The notes: generated from the letters alone by a model not told the origin. DNA of 64,000 nucleotides from Phalacrocorax aristotelis (GCF_949628215.1 NC_134276.1:59309733-59373732); one strand, 5' to 3'. Shown: positions 12,183 through 26,500, counted from the stretch's first letter. Numbers and translations are program-made.

Positions 12183-15100
12183 TGTTATCATTTTTTTTTT
12201 TCCTGTTAGACAAGAAACATACACAGAAAGAAGCCTTCAAAGCCTGTGGTGTAGAGCGGGGAACTAACTGCAGGAGATCTCTGGAAGGCTCTATCTCCTC
12301 CACTGGCAGTCTTCTCTGTAGAAGTCTCACATGTTGGAAGATTGAGTAGCCAAACACAGTTTTATTTTAGAGTGATCCTGTCCTTAGGTTCTCTCCCAAA
12401 CACACCACAGCTGTCCTCTAGACTGATAAATCCTTCAGAAGCTAACATGGCTTATACTCCAAATATAAAAGCAGCTGTAAGGAGATGCGTGGCCACAGAT
12501 GTACTGGTGCATTCCAGCAGCTGCAGCAGTGACAAGTTGTCTGTAAACCTCACATTTGCTATACAAACAACCATATAAACATATCTATTATTTTTGTATT
12601 TTATGTATACAATAAGTAAGCAAACATAAAGCTATGTGTGTCATTTCTTCTGATGGTAATTTTGTTTCCATTTCTCAGTGTGTTTGCTCAGTCCCATGGT
12701 AATAGTGAGTAAAAACCAACTAAATACAAATGCTACTGCTTTTAACAAGCCTTGCATTTATTTTGCAAGAACTCCATAATATGTTGGGTGCTGAAAAGTA
12801 GGCTTTATCATCTTTCAGATCTATGTTCAAGTAGCAAACAGACAGATAGGATCAAACAAACTGTCCTCTGTCCCTGTGGCTCTCCCAGCCAGCATTCCAG
12901 CTGTGTCCTTCCTTGCTTTCTCACTTTCTCAGGGTCATCTCCTTGCATCTTAATTTTAAGAAAAGGGGTCATCTGAGTGTGTGGAGCAGGGATATATTTG
13001 GGATACCATCTGTCTTGCAGTATCATCCCTAGATTTGTTGTTTGCTGAGCCTTATTAAATCACGTTTCCATTTCTTTCTTCGGGTTTTATATTATGCTCT
13101 AGTTATCTTCACTCATAGTTTCTCATCGTCTAAATTGTTTTTAAGGAAAAATCTCTGTGCCTTCCAGCTGAATTCACCCATTACCTTCTTTCCTCTCTTC
13201 CTTTAGTTTGTGAAGTCTGCTTCAGCTTCATTCCTTAGAGCAAACACTGTTTTTATTGTTCTTATCACAGACTTTCCTGCTTACATTCTTCTTTGGATTA
13301 CTGACCATGTAATTAGAAAGCCTGGAAAGGAATATAAAAAATGTCTTTAACCTATTTTAAAAATCGGGCATATCCCTAATAAATTTAAAGGAGCGAGTCC
13401 CATAACCTGGAAGCGTTGTGAGACACTGCTGGTTTAAGTAGATAATCCAGTATAACGTAGAAGAACCAGACCAAAGAACAAATAGAGGTTAGGATTTTAA
13501 AAAAAAAAATCACACAAATACCAAAACAATGTAACAGAAGAAGAAAAGAAACAAAGTATTTAAGCCAGCTCATTAAGTGATGTCCAGTTAGGACTAAGCA
13601 GAAGAGGAATGGTGTAAAGGAAATTCTGGCTTCCAGTTAACAATTCTACTGCAGCAGTTTTAACTTCTCGTAATTGTAACCTAAGAGTTTCCTGGAAACT
13701 CCTAGCACGGAAACACATTCAGCCTACTGAAAGGCATGTTTTGCAAGCCAAACATTTTACTTGCTGCTAAAATGAACTTGAAATCTGAATTTAGTGCATT
13801 TTTTAAAGTGTATCACACTGGGTTTTATAAATCTGCAGAGAACCAATGTAAATGGTTAAAGTACCTATAACTATGAGCTTAAAACAGAGCAAATTCATCC
13901 AACAGGAAAAAATATAATTTTGTTTGAGGTCAGGCCTGTGAAAAACTCCTGTCCTATGTCACCTTCTTCAAAAATTGACTGTTCCCTTGTCCACAAGGCT
14001 ATGTCAGGCTAGACTGAAAAGAGTGCATAACTGATGTAGAGAGCAGTGTAAGTAGGTGTCCTAGAAAACTGAGGCTGTGCCTTCCCACTCAAAAGAGTAT
14101 TATGTTCCAGCAGCCAGAGGACCTAATGAAACCAAACAGTCAGTTCCCTAAACATGGGTGTGAGCACCAATACATGGCTGCCCTGCAGTGACATCATTCC
14201 TAGCAGCTTTCCTTGACCACCAGCTGCTGTCACAGCATGTCATTTCCAGCCAGATCTCCAGCCCCCATAGCCTTTCCATGGGCTGAGCTTCAAATAAGCT
14301 GCACCTCTTATCAGCTCCAGGTGTGGCAATGGTGGTGTAAGCTCCAGTGCAGAATAGTTCATGAGGTCTGCAGCACACCATGGAAGAGGCACTGGGCTGT
14401 GCCAGATGCGGCATTTCAGTGCAAAATGTTGAGGAAAAGCCTGCTGTAAATGGCTGGATACTGCAAAATCTGAACTCAGATTCTGGCTTCTACCACAGCC
14501 TATGTGAGCTGCCTTCATACAAGTGGGCAACAAAACCCCTTATATCTGTGACTTTTGTTATCATAAGGGTATTTTTTGGGTGGCATAGAGTTGGCAGAAT
14601 GCCCCATCGTGCCCCTTCAGAATACCCTAAGACAGCAGCACAGAAGACTGTTTTGGCTACAGCAATAGCCGGCTAGCGTACTCTAGAGGGGGTGTCAGGC
14701 TGTCTGGGTTTACACTAGGTCCTGGAGGTGTACCACTACAGCCTTGAGGAAAGCTGCAAATTTCCAGTAACTGTGGGATCCCACCAAAGCCTTTGCATAT
14801 GCCTCCCACGTGGGGAAGGCCTAAATGTCTCAAACAGCTCAGTTCTGTTTTCAAAACCACGTAGACAATGAAGTTGGGGTACATCTCACCACCTAAATTG
14901 TTGCCTAAAGCCCACTATATGGATGAGGAACAGCAACAAGTATCTCCAGAGGGCAGTTCATTTGATCTACTTCAGCTACTTACCTTAGAGTAAGACAAAT
15001 TGCTCTCTGGAGGTGCCTCTTTCCTACCACCAGCACTAAAGGAAGTATAATGCAACTGGTACAGATATGGATATCCATCTTTTAGGTATCTAACTTTTGT

Positions 15101-16715
15101 CTCCACAGCTGTTCCACATGAGATTCTCTCTCAAGCTACAGCCTGAGCGAGGACGAAAGTGTGAAACTGGACTTTGACAAGGATACTGATGGGATATGTC
15201 TGCACCATGCAATCAAAACTAACTGTAAAATTACAGGATAGAGCTCCTCTGGTCAATACAGTTGTGTCAATGAGGTCAGCACAATGCACATAACCTGTGC
15301 CCCTTGCAAGACAAACACAGGATTGTGATCTGAACTCTTCCTGAGTAGCAACATCCTTTGACACTTCAAAATGTATTTGATTGTACTTTTCATTCAGAGA
15401 TGCAGAATGGAATAACCCTTATTCTGTTTTTCACTCAGAAATACACATGAGCAAAACACCCTCGCCATGTAGTCTTTGGGCTTCCTCAGGTCAGGTGTCT
15501 GTATTTCATTTACTTTTAAAAAGAAGAAAAAAAAAAAGAGAAGGGAAATTACCCATGGCAGTATTTGCATTAATAGTATTCTCTGTATTGTTAACAGATT
15601 TTGCACAGCTTAGTAGCATTAGGCTCTGAAGTATATTACATGTACTTCAATTATTTGGCTGGTAAAATGAAACTTGGGTATTTATATAATACAGTCTGGT
15701 GCAGATAAGCTTTCACTGGAAGCGTCAAAGAATGACTTATCCCTATTCATAACTATTTCTGGTTCTAATACATATATCAAAGACTTAGCAGAATTTAAGC
15801 TTACAGTTTTGAGCATAACACATAAAAATAAGCTCCTATAGGTTATTACATATACAAATCAAACACATAATATTCAGAGAAATCTAGCAAATTAAGTTCT
15901 TTGTTTACTATTAAAGTCTACCTTAACAGTGTTGCCAGTTCTGTTCACACCAAGAAGCACCTTGCTCCCTGAAAAGCCCCCTTTGAACTATAAATATTTG
16001 TTTGAAAATATGGGTAATAATCCTAAAAAGATTAAAGTTAGGGTATTAGAATTGCTAGCAGAATCAGACTTAATAGTATTTCTACAAATATAAAATTATT
16101 AACCATTCAGGCAGTAACAGATGATATGCTGTGGATATCAGTCACTTATAAATTCAGAACGGTGGGCAACAACGTGTTTTATTTAATTCTTCTAGATATC
16201 AAAAGCCCCAAGATTTTGTAAAAGGAACTGTTTTCCACAGACAGGTTGGTTTACCTGCAATGGATGCTGACACAAAATTTCAGAAAACACCTGCTGTGAT
16301 AAGAACAACTACTACTTGTACTGGAAGACTGTTTAAGCTAAGTTGTATGAGAAGTACAGTTAAGTATATGCTTGATTGCGTGAGGATAATTTATTTCAGG
16401 CTGAGTCTTTGCTTATATCTTTAAGCCTAGTTTTAATGCTGAGCTTCTAACCTTGCCCTTCTTGGTAACATTCTTCCTTTCAAAAGTCTACATCACCCAT
16501 AATGTACTTTTCACTTCTCATTGATTCTCATTAAGGGTTGCCAGAATTGTGGCAGTTCGATTACTTTATTTCTGCCTACCACTTCCTTTCCTCATTAAAG
16601 CTGAACATGCAGCTTTGAGAAGGAGCTTTTGCAGCACACTCTACGTAAGATGGTCCTCGGAGGTATGAATGAAATAGCTGACAATGGCGATAGTCCTCGT
16701 GAAAGCTTTTCATTG

Positions 16716-16850
16716 ATGCTTGAAAGGCTGCAGTGGTTTCCTATTTGTCACTATTTGTGTATCGGCGTGTTGCAATTGGATCTTTAAAGTGCTATGTGGT
16801 CTGGATCCTATCTATTTACAATGCCACTTCCTTCCCAGTGACAGATGAGA
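16716..16850 (+). mobile_element. Decayed LINE reverse transcriptase 3' fragment
   Basis: Two adjacent frames read ERLQWFPI (from 16722) and, after a frameshift, IFKVLCGLDPIYLQCHFLP (from 16780). Order and spacing match the RLHWLPV-x-RI-x-FK-x-L-x-YKALHGL-x-P-x-YL block found near the C-terminus of L2/CR1-like non-LTR reverse transcriptases. An RGA/A-rich tract follows at 16891-16914. The copy is broken by a frameshift and stops and is not recognisable outside this block. The subfamily (L2, old CR1 or related) cannot be settled by eye. Confidence 0.5.
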
Positions 16851-16890
16851 TAATCATGTCTGCTTTGGTTTGCGACTAAAATGGTAAAAA

Positions 16891-16914
16891 GAGAGAGAGA
16901 AAAAAAAAAAAAAA
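16891..16914. repeat. (GA)n/poly-A low-complexity tract
   Basis: A short GAGAGAGAG run passing into about 14 A. It lies about 40 bases after the LINE-like fragment but is too far and too simple to be assigned as its tail. Confidence 0.6.
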
Positions 16915-17114
16915 CAACCTAGAAAGCCCACCTCCAGGCTGGTGTCAGGTTCTTAACTCTGTCAGCAGTTGATCCAGCAGTCCAAGGGCATGTCACAGAA
17001 ATTAAAATAACTGTTTTAAAATATTTGCTGTCATATTTGCCATAGCATGAGGTTAGACAGGGCTTCATGGGACAAATAATTTTGCTTCAGGCGACACTAG
17101 GACAGAACCCAGGG

Positions 17115-17150
17115 CTGACCACATCCACATCCATATCCAGATGTGGTCAG
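17115..17150. repeat. Perfect 11-bp inverted repeat, 14-nt loop
   Basis: CTGACCACATC (17115-17125) and GATGTGGTCAG (17140-17150) are exact reverse complements around a loop of CATCC-type repeats. The stem is too short for a microRNA precursor and does not extend beyond 11 bp. No adjacent gene explains it. Confidence 0.7.
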
Positions 17151-20100
17151 GGCAAAAAGTTAGTTTTTCTTGCAGTAACTGTGGGTCTTTGAAAGACTCT
17201 TCCCACAGATTCTGGCGCACGTGAACTCACCAGTGGTGTCAGTGGGGGCTTGCGCTCCCACCCTGAACAATATGAGTACACACAGCAGACTGAATCATCA
17301 TTTGGCTTCCCCTACAGAAAAGGATCTCATAACCACAGGAATCTGTGGCACTTGTAAAGAAATGGAGATTTTCAACTTTGCATGGGTGTTACTTTTCAAA
17401 ACTTTACCGCTTCTTTTTTCTCCATTAAGAAGAAACATTAACAGAAATGTTCTGTTCGTGGTGGCAGCACACAGTTATCTAATGGCTTGTCGCTGAGTCA
17501 CAGATAGCCTACGTAATGACTGCAGGATGTTCCCAAAGCAGCACTGGCTTCTGACATGAGAGGCTTCGCTGAAGAGTAATGTCTGGGAAGTGGGTGTCAA
17601 AAGTCCTCCTACCTGCTCTGCAAACGCAGGCTGGTGGCAGAGCTTGGATGGGCACACAGAGCTCTGCCTGTGCACCAGGAGGATGAGCTGAGGATCAGCC
17701 ATAAAATGCCTCAGGTTAGCATCATGTTATCATGGATAACCTCTTAAAGTTTCCCCTTCTCTCCTTCTGGGAATATTACTGGCATATCCTTGAATTATTT
17801 TTCTTCTGCCTCAGCTGAAAACCCTTACAGCAGGTATTTGAAGTCTTACTTTTCTGGGGTGAGACAAAGTTTAGGAAAGGAAGTCAAGGTGTAGATGGGA
17901 GTGATTTCCACAGAACTTCAAGCCAGTTGGAAATGGGGAGAAGAAGGATTGACTGAAATACTGCAAATATTGCATACTCGAATGCTGTCACAAGACCCTG
18001 GATCTTCTCTGCCCTCCAAGGCGATGTAATGGTTACCAGGAGGGCAGCCTTTATTGAAATTAAGAGCTGACTCTTCCAGTAACACACTTTAGGCCCCAAA
18101 AGAACAGTGTTCAAAACTGTTGAAAGGAGTCCAGAACTAGTGAAAAATAGACATGATGTAGGCTGAGTGGCATCTGTTACGTTTTCACAGCCCCTCGGGC
18201 TACTACATTTCCTGAGGGACAAGCCTTGGCTTTCACTAGAAAGTGAAGGTTCCAGAACTGGATGAAAACCTCTTATTTTTCCCCACCATGCACACAGTGT
18301 GAGCTGAGCCTTGTACTCAAGGATGTCATAAAGATTTTGGAGTCTTGAGGCAGTATAGTGAAGGCTTCTACTCTGCCTTGTAGCATATGTGGATTGTCTA
18401 CACAGCATGTGTGAAGATCAAGTCTGGCCAATGAGTGCCATGGGATGGAGAGCTGTTCCATGTGGCCACGGTGCATCTAACTGCAGCACCTGCATGGGTC
18501 AGATATGCAATTCACACGCACAGGGTCGGCTGAATGCAGTACTGGAGATATGGCTTGTGTACAGTTTATCCATTTAAGTGCAGAAGCTGCTTACTGACGA
18601 TCCCCAAGAGTGACCAGCTGCCATGAAAGTACAGGAAAAGCCACATCTTGTATAGGGGAATGCCAGAGGTCCTGTACATTCCACAGCAATCCTAGGCCTG
18701 GCTGATTAGTCTCACACTGAGGGCTTGGGCCTGCCACTGATTCTGTAGCCTCACAATCCTTCACAAAGGCACCTTTCTCATAGCAGGTTTTTCTGCATTC
18801 CCTGCTTGCTAGAGGTAATGCTGTAGTTTTACAATTTTTTGATTCAGCCCTCTCGTCAACCCCAGCTTTCCGGATGCTTGCAAAGCCACCTGCAGTGAGT
18901 AATGTTAAATACTTATCTTCAGGAATCTGTGACTAGAGTCTTACTAGGGTGACTCTGAACATTTCCCTTCAATTAGCTTGGCTCCCAGTTCACCTGGAGA
19001 TAGAGCAAACAGCAAGAATCAAAAGACATGCCTGTAGTCTCCCGCTTAAAGCCTTTCAGTGTTTGCGGTCCTTGTTGCACAGAGGGACTTCAGAATCCCC
19101 ACAACCATCCCATAGTCCTGCCTTAGGCTCTGCCAAATCACTCTCTTTAGATAGTGCACCCTTGTTACTGATGATCAGCTAGCCAGAGTGAGAACGGGTT
19201 TTTTTCCCTTGCCACCCTTTTACTGCTGCTGATATTCCCAAGTACCAGTGGCCTTTGGCATCACGCTGGCTTGCACACCTGAGTGCAAATATCCCATTTG
19301 TTCTCTGAACAATGCTTCCTTCTTTCCTTCCTTTCTTCACTCACTTGCTCGTTCCCCTGGCGCACTGTAGAGTCAATGCTTGCTTGTACAAAGCATTCCT
19401 CTGAGCTGGTGGGGCTGCTGTCATCCCTCTGAGCCTGTTGTGCGCAACCTGCTACTGCTGGCAAGCTCTTGCAGTGACGTAATCCTATGCAGATCTTACA
19501 CCACCATCCTCATGCCAGACATTGTGTTGGCTCATGTTGTTTGTTACAATGTGTATAGCTCCTTAATTTTTTTTTTTAAAGGATTTGAAATTTGATCCAT
19601 GCTTGTCTTTCTGCTTCTGGGCTTTTCTGTTGGAGAGCTCTGAAATCTCTGTGTTGGCATCTGTGCAAGGCTATTGTCCTTCCTCTTGTACGTTCCAGCT
19701 GAGCTAGGTAACTTCCTCTGTTTCTCAAATTCTAATTGTTTTGTTAACGTTTAACCCACGTCTTCCAGCTTTCCAGTTCTGAATGTTATGTTCCAAATAG
19801 TCTTGCCTCGCCCAAGTCAACTGTTTAAAACGGTCAGCCCTAAATCAGTCAACCTTCTTCAGTATTTCACCCTCTTGTCTACCTTCTGATGAAAACAGCT
19901 TTCTCACATGCCTCAATTCACTTACTCTTTCATAATTCATCTGCCTGGTTTGATGAAACACTATCAAAGACATTAAGTGCTCCTTGCCAGAAACAAAACT
20001 ATGACCTGGCTGATTTCCATTTTGCTGCAGTTGTAGTATTGTTATAGTCATTATCTTCCAAGTACCCAGGCAAAATAAATTTTGTAACAAAAAAGGCAAA

Positions 20101-21197
20101 ATACCTTTCATTAGCCTGTCTTTTTTGCTGGCACCACTCTGATTTCACCTCCCAGATGAAGGTCAAAAATGTCCCCACTTACCCTCTACATTTCCAGCTG
20201 TTTTTAGCACCAGTGGACCCACATGCACCTCCACTGCTCTGCTCAGACATTTTCTTAGTTTCTTTTCTTCACAATAGTTTGTGTTTGCTCAGCAATGACT
20301 CAGAACAGAGAAGTATGAAAGAGGTCAACATATTTCAGTCTCTCTACCTTGTAAGGGTGCAGTTATCCACCCCAACACGAAACACAAGACTTCTCTGTGA
20401 ATGGATGTTACAGAGGTATAGGGGCTAGAGAAGCCACGGTGCTGTGGCCTATCTGACATGTATGTGAGGTGACTTTGCCTAAATTAATTACATTAATTTA
20501 GTGGAGGTAAGAATCCTCCTTGAATTATATATACTGAAAAGAGAAAGGATTTACAGACTGTCCTAGGAGGAACCTGAATGGGTTTGTTCCTCTTCCTGTG
20601 CCCTAAAAGCCTGTGCATTGGTGGCAATAGTCTGGAAGGAACTCGTGCAGGAATCCTTTCACCAGACCCATGCTAACCCTTAACAGGTTAAAAAGGTGAT
20701 CTGTTCTGGCTTGAGGTGGGTAAACAACTCCAAATGTACAGCTTATATGTTACCAATGAGACAATATAAACAAGGCAGTACTAAAAATTGGCAGTCATCA
20801 TGTAACATGGGAAAACACAGATGTTCCAGCTGTGTTTGTAAGATGCCTCACACACAATGGCATCTGAATATTGAGGAATGCGATGGAGATGACTGGAATC
20901 TCCCCCCTCTGTCTGAACGCGTCTGGATCTGGTTCAACAAAGCTCACTGAGGCAGATGTGTGCATTTCAGGATTTTACCTCTGCCCTCTGACTGCACGGT
21001 TACAGTGTTGACTCAACCTCCAGTTTACTTCCTCTTGGATTTCCCCATCTTTAGATTTTTTTCCCTCTGTCTATTGTAGGAGTGAGATGTTACAAAACAG
21101 GAGATCCTTTTATAAATATTGCTTTTGAGTAAAATTCTGGATTAACATGGAGTTTCAGATTTATTGGCTATTAATTGTCAATAACTGAGACTTCATT

Positions 21198-21234
21198 GTT
21201 TGGGTTTTTGGTTTGGTTTTGGGTTTTTTTTTTG
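21198..21234. repeat. T/G-rich simple repeat
   Basis: Runs of GGTTTT and TTTGGG ending in nine or more T. Similar T/G tracts recur in the window (46171-46198, 47460-47492, 62650-62730). Low complexity. Confidence 0.7.
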
Positions 21235-21547
21235 AGGATTGACACTGATTTCTTGTTCCTGGCTGAAGGAGACACAAAGTCTCGATTCTGTGCTATCAGC
21301 AGCCCTTTGGCAGCACTCTTTTGATGATCATGCACCTTACTGGGATAAATCCCTTCTAGCAGTCTGCTTTGTAATCCATTACTTTAAAGTAACAAAAATC
21401 AGATTTGCTTAATTTCCAAGGAGCAACCACTGAGAAGTGATGAGTCTCCATTTCCTCACTTCTGAACAGGATATGGAGAATGGTGCAAGAGAATTCTCAT
21501 TTGGGACAATATCTGTGCCATGTAATATACTTAAGTACCTAAATCAC

Positions 21548-21715
21548 ACTTTAAGTGTTTCATGTGCTTTGCCTATTCTATTAATAAATCCTTACGTGAC
21601 TCTCATTGAGTGACTACCGTTTGGGGAAGGAGAGGCAGAGCAACTTGCTTACAGCAGCACGAGCCATAGGTGGAATGAGGATTACGACACAGGATTTCCT
21701 GCCTCCCAAACCTCT
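21548..21715 (-). mobile_element. MIR-like ancient SINE fragment, antisense
   Basis: Read on the plus strand, the segment follows the reverse complement of the MIR core and 3' region in order: a GTTTCATGT block, AATAAATCCTTAC, GGGAAGGAGAGGCAGAGCAACTTGC, a CACGAGCC block, then GGTGG-AATGAGGATTACGACACAGG and CCTGCCTCCCAAACC. These correspond to the GAGGCACAGAG, ACTTGCCCAAGGTCACACAGC and AGGATTCGAACCCAGG landmarks of MIR. Many scattered differences mean an old insertion, as expected for MIR/CORE-SINE relics in birds. The small ORF starting at 21606 lies inside it and is not a gene. Confidence 0.55.
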
Positions 21716-23448
21716 TCTGGTTCTTCCAGATCAGGCTGTCTCCCAAGCAGGTAATTACATACATATCAGTCACACCTTTTATAATTTTCTTATCTTTATT
21801 TATGAGCTATGATTCTCCTACTTCCTACTGTACTTCTACAGTCATACTTCACTGTAGTAATTAGCTGTGCTTTACAAAACAACTCAGAGAAGTTTTCATT
21901 TGCGTGTTCCTGAAGTCAGCTCCAACAAAGGTGTTAACTAAACTTTTAACAATGCTAGACAAAAAAAAAAAAGACCCAAAGCCCAATTACAATATTTTTA
22001 AAGGTGCTTACCACTCTGCCAACCAAATATGGCAAAGCCTTTTTAATCACCCACAACTATGAGGGCAAACTAGTCACAAAAATAATTATAGCTGCGTATA
22101 TTCTGTTCAGGCAACAGAACCGCATGCCTAAAGAAAATGAACTTTAACACAGTTAAAATAAACTCACACATTTTGTAAGTGAGATGCTCAGTTGTGGAGG
22201 AGGAAGAAGCCAGATCCTCAACGGTAACAAACTGATTTTGGTTCAAGGGAATGAATGGATGGAGCTAGATTGACTTAATCCATCTAAGGATCTGTATCAG
22301 TTTTTCTTATAACCATGAAACTTATGAGACTTTCAACTCTGAAATTCATTTTGACGGGGAGAGAGAATGGCTGCGTTGAAAGCAACCTTGCTTACACAAA
22401 CTGTTGGCCAATTTTGTTAGATTTGTTGTATTGTTTCATTTTCCATGTCATTTAATAATTCTGCTCTCTATTCCAGTCTTGCAGTATTTTATCATCTGAG
22501 GTTGGTGGGTTTAAAAATACCTCATCCTTTTGACATTTTATCCAACCCAAATTGCTTCACTGTTTCTGAACAATTCCTGCCTCTGTCTCTTTTGAAGAAG
22601 GGGCAAATAGCAACAGCGATGTCAGCTGTGCACGCCAAGACACTGGCTAGATGATACTCCCCAAAATACCTAAAGGTGTGAACATGAGGTCTAAGCACAG
22701 AGTTTCTGTATGCTTTCAACTATTTTGAATGTATACAGGCACGATCCATTTCTTCAAATTAATAATATTCTGACCTGCTCCCTCTGACCCCTTCTGATCT
22801 CCCCAAAGAAGAGCTGCATTGGCTAGCTGTGTTTTAAGATCACCGGTAGGCTTGCCCAAGAAGTTCAAGAAAACCCAACAGGACCATTGCGCTATCCTTT
22901 GCATAGCTCATCCGAACCAGGGACCAGAGGATATTACAAAATAATAGTAGTAATGCTTTATAATTTTGGGGGGTGTGAGTGATTGCATAGCTGAAGTAGG
23001 GCAGAAGTGACCCTACACAATGCTGCAGATTGCATTTCCCAAAACACGTGAGTTGGCCTCCCTGGATAATAAAGTGCATTTTATGATTTTTGGTGTTTTC
23101 CTTCTGAATCTCTTTGGCAAACTTGCATCACAATTTTCAAATCTTTCTTTGCAATGTCAAGACCTCAAAGCTTTTCCTTTGGAAAAATCAAAGCAGAGCT
23201 TCTGAGGAAATCTCTGGATTTCAGTCTCTGGGGTTAAAAGAAGACCACAAAATATAGTAAGTCTCATAATAAAATTACAGGATGCTGTAATATATCTGGG
23301 CTACCTTTTCATCTTGCAGCCTCTTCAGTGCTGAGGCAAAATGGCAAAGGTGGGTAGTGAAACACACACTGCTACCAGCCTGTTCGTACATGTACTCCAG
23401 ACAAATAATTCCATGCTCCAGGGCTGTCAGTCATGATGAGCAAAATAC

Positions 23449-23502
23449 ATGCGCGCACGTGTGTGTGTATATATGTGTGTGTGTGTGTGTGTGTATATAT
23501 AA
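23449..23502. repeat. (TG)n/(TA)n compound microsatellite
   Basis: Alternating CG/CA bases, then TGTGTG, TATATA, about ten TG units, and TATATATA. Alternating purine-pyrimidine order makes it Z-DNA-prone and probably length-polymorphic. Confidence 0.85.
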
Positions 23503-26500
23503 AATTTGAGTCTGAATTCACATGAATGTGAAAGGAGAATCAAACCTTTACCTTTGCATAATTTTTGAGTACTTGACTACTAAAGGAACAGTCAAAACAG
23601 AAAAGGAAACAAGTCGATTCAGCACATAACCTAGTCATGGTGTTTACAGAAGAGAATTCCCATAGAGCCATCCGAGCTGTTGAGTGGGTACGCAGAAATA
23701 GCCCCTTCTGAGCGCTGCATTCACGAGTTGGGGGTGTTCAGGGCTGTGTGTGAAAGAGATGAAATAGCTGAGCAGTACAGCACCATAGTGTCCCTCTCTT
23801 ATGTAACGCCACGCTTCTCATGGAGGTGGTATTGATGAAGGTGAATGGTGGAGTAGGTGAGTGAGTACTTTAGCCCCTTGAATCACCTGGACAAAGCCCC
23901 AGCTAGAGAGAGAGACATTTAATTCCCACTTGTAAACCAGCACTGGGGAGCAGCCTTTTTACCATCATTGCCTTGTTCCCAGCATGTTCTTTTGATGAGA
24001 GCAGAGATGCCTGGATGCCCCTTGTGTTTCTTTACTACCTGTGGCTGCAAGATGGCACTGGCCAGCATCCGTGTCTGTACACACCTCAACTTTCTGTCCG
24101 TAATTCCTGTAAGTAACAACAGCACTATCTAGGAGCTGATGTGTCAGCTAGCATACGCACAGCGCATCTTCTGTTTAGGCTTCCATTCCCCCTTCATATG
24201 GGGCATTTTTTCCTGGTGTCTGAGCTTTGACACTTAAAAACCCTGCTGACTGGGGTTTGTGCACTCTTCCTCTTCTAAGGAAAAGTCCTTTAAAACAGTG
24301 AGCGTTCTGGATCCCTTTTTTTATCTGGGTGAATACCAAATCCCTGATTGATGTAACACCTCAAAATCCTTCCTAAAATGGACATCACAGTCTTGATTCA
24401 GTCACTCTTGAATTTGTTGTTTCTGAATCCCTCTGTAAGTCCTTCTGTGTTTACAAGTGGTCTAATGATTATAAATCATTTGTTTGAGACTGCTCATCCA
24501 CTGCCCCAGCAAACATTCTAGTTAGGTTTGATGACAAGTGTCTGAAAGAAATATTACTGGTTGGTGAGCACAAGTTATGAAAAATTCCACCAAACATGTT
24601 TACATGAAAGAAGAGTCTGAAACTCTGAAACTGAAAGTGCTAGAAATATGCTGTGTACCAAGTGATAGTATCGAGTCTCTTGCTGGTGTTTTGTGTGCAA
24701 AAGTTATTCTGTGTTGGGCTATAGTAAACCTCAAGACAGCTTTTATTGCAAAATAGGAAAGTCCATGCAAAGGGTAGGTATTAGATAGTTATTAAACTCC
24801 AATTGTGTCTCATACCTATTGCAGCAGACTTCCCGCACAGAGGTAAGCCTTCAGAAAAGGTCACAAGATGACGGGTTAGGCATTTGGCCCCTGGCACTTT
24901 TGTCACACAGCATATGAGGCCACACCTCCATTTAGTCTTTTGAGCCCACATAATTTAATTAAAGCAGAAAGCAGCATGGCTGATTGAAAAACTAAGTATC
25001 TGTGCAAAAAAACTGTGGGAGAGCCGTAACAGCAGCCAGCTCCCTCATGCTTGGGCAGTGGGAGAATCCATCCATCCATCAAATTATGAGCACTCTCACA
25101 ACAAGGAAGAGAGAAAATAATCCCTCCTGGGTCAGGAGACAGTTTGGTTATGAAAGCAGTACATCTGTCAGCAAATATTCCTAGGTACAGAAGTGATTTA
25201 GCAGACACACTACTCTTTTTTTATCATACCGTGAACAAAAGACCAGACACCCATTTGTACACTGTGATTTAAGTGGGTAGGGTTATTGGTCAATACACCT
25301 TTGTAGGAGGTGGGAACAGCTGTTGTTTAATCATCTCCTCAACTAGACAGGCCAAAATCTAGAGTTCCTTTCAAACATACTTACTTTTTTTTTTTCTTGA
25401 GTAAATTGTTATTTGTAAATATATTCAAATCTCCTTCATTCCTCAGATCTGTGGGAAAGCCAGACAGGGTGCTGCGGTCTTACCAAGACAATATTAGCAC
25501 CCGGCTTTTGACAATATTGTCTGTTGGTTCCTCCTGAGTAGTGGCTTTCCTGCTAGATTTGGCAGCCCAGAAGGGAGAATACTGCATCTCCACCTTTGCC
25601 TCTGCCCACTGTGAAATTCTACCTGATTTTTTTCCACACTCTAATTAAATACTTGAAGGTCTTCATTCAGCCGTGAGTAGTCTGCTACCCATTTGGTTCT
25701 CAGCTCTTTTCTTAAAGGTCTGAAACACTCTTATCTTGAATCCAGGCCAATGCCTTGTTAATTATGGCAATGTCTGAGATCATCTTGGCTGTTACTATAT
25801 CAGCAAGACAAAATGAAGAAATACAATATGTGATGAAAGACACACACCCTTTACAATTTTCCATCTCGATAAAGTGTTTCTCAGGCCTCGCCCTAAATTC
25901 TTACCATAGGTGGTTACACACTGTCATTTGAATGAAGTGATCCACTTATCTTCTTCCTTGAGCTTCTTTCAGAGAAGGGAGAAGCCAGGTTGCATGCTCC
26001 CTGGATTTAGAAAGTATTAGTCTTCTACCTACAAAAAACGTTGAAACTCACCAAAACACCAGTGAGTCATCAAATTTCAGTTCAAAATCGACAGAATCTA
26101 GTTTTAAATTATATTAGTGTTTGTTCCAACATAGCACAATTAGATCTCTTCCCATTTTCTGCTCGTAGCAGGCAAGGGTTCATGCTCTTAGGCTAAAACT
26201 GCTGATGGGGCTTTTTTGCATGTGTCATTACTTCTGGTTACTATGAAATAGCCACCTGATGATCAGTCCAGGTTTCTAATAAGCATTTCCATGAGAGAAG
26301 CACCAATATTAGACAAAATGACTTATTGAACTGTGGGGGTTTTTTGCTGGAGCAGTACCCTGACCTCTTTAGCTGGCCTCCCAGCACCGCGTTAGTTTAG
26401 CTCAGATTATGGTTGTGTGTATTGTGGTTGTGTATGTGTACGTAGACAGAAAAGTTACTTACTTGCACATTATTTGGAGGGTTTTGCTGTGTGTTGCCTA

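Noticed and set aside
14148..14676. Cluster of ORFs of 78-98 codons on both strands
   Set aside because: Overlapping in opposite directions with no family resemblance; probably a locally GC-richer stretch or an unrecognised old repeat.
17884..18408. 174-codon minus-strand ORF
   Set aside because: Not recognised, no promoter or splice context, ordinary intergenic composition, and overlapping ORFs on both strands. Kept as unexplained but not annotated.
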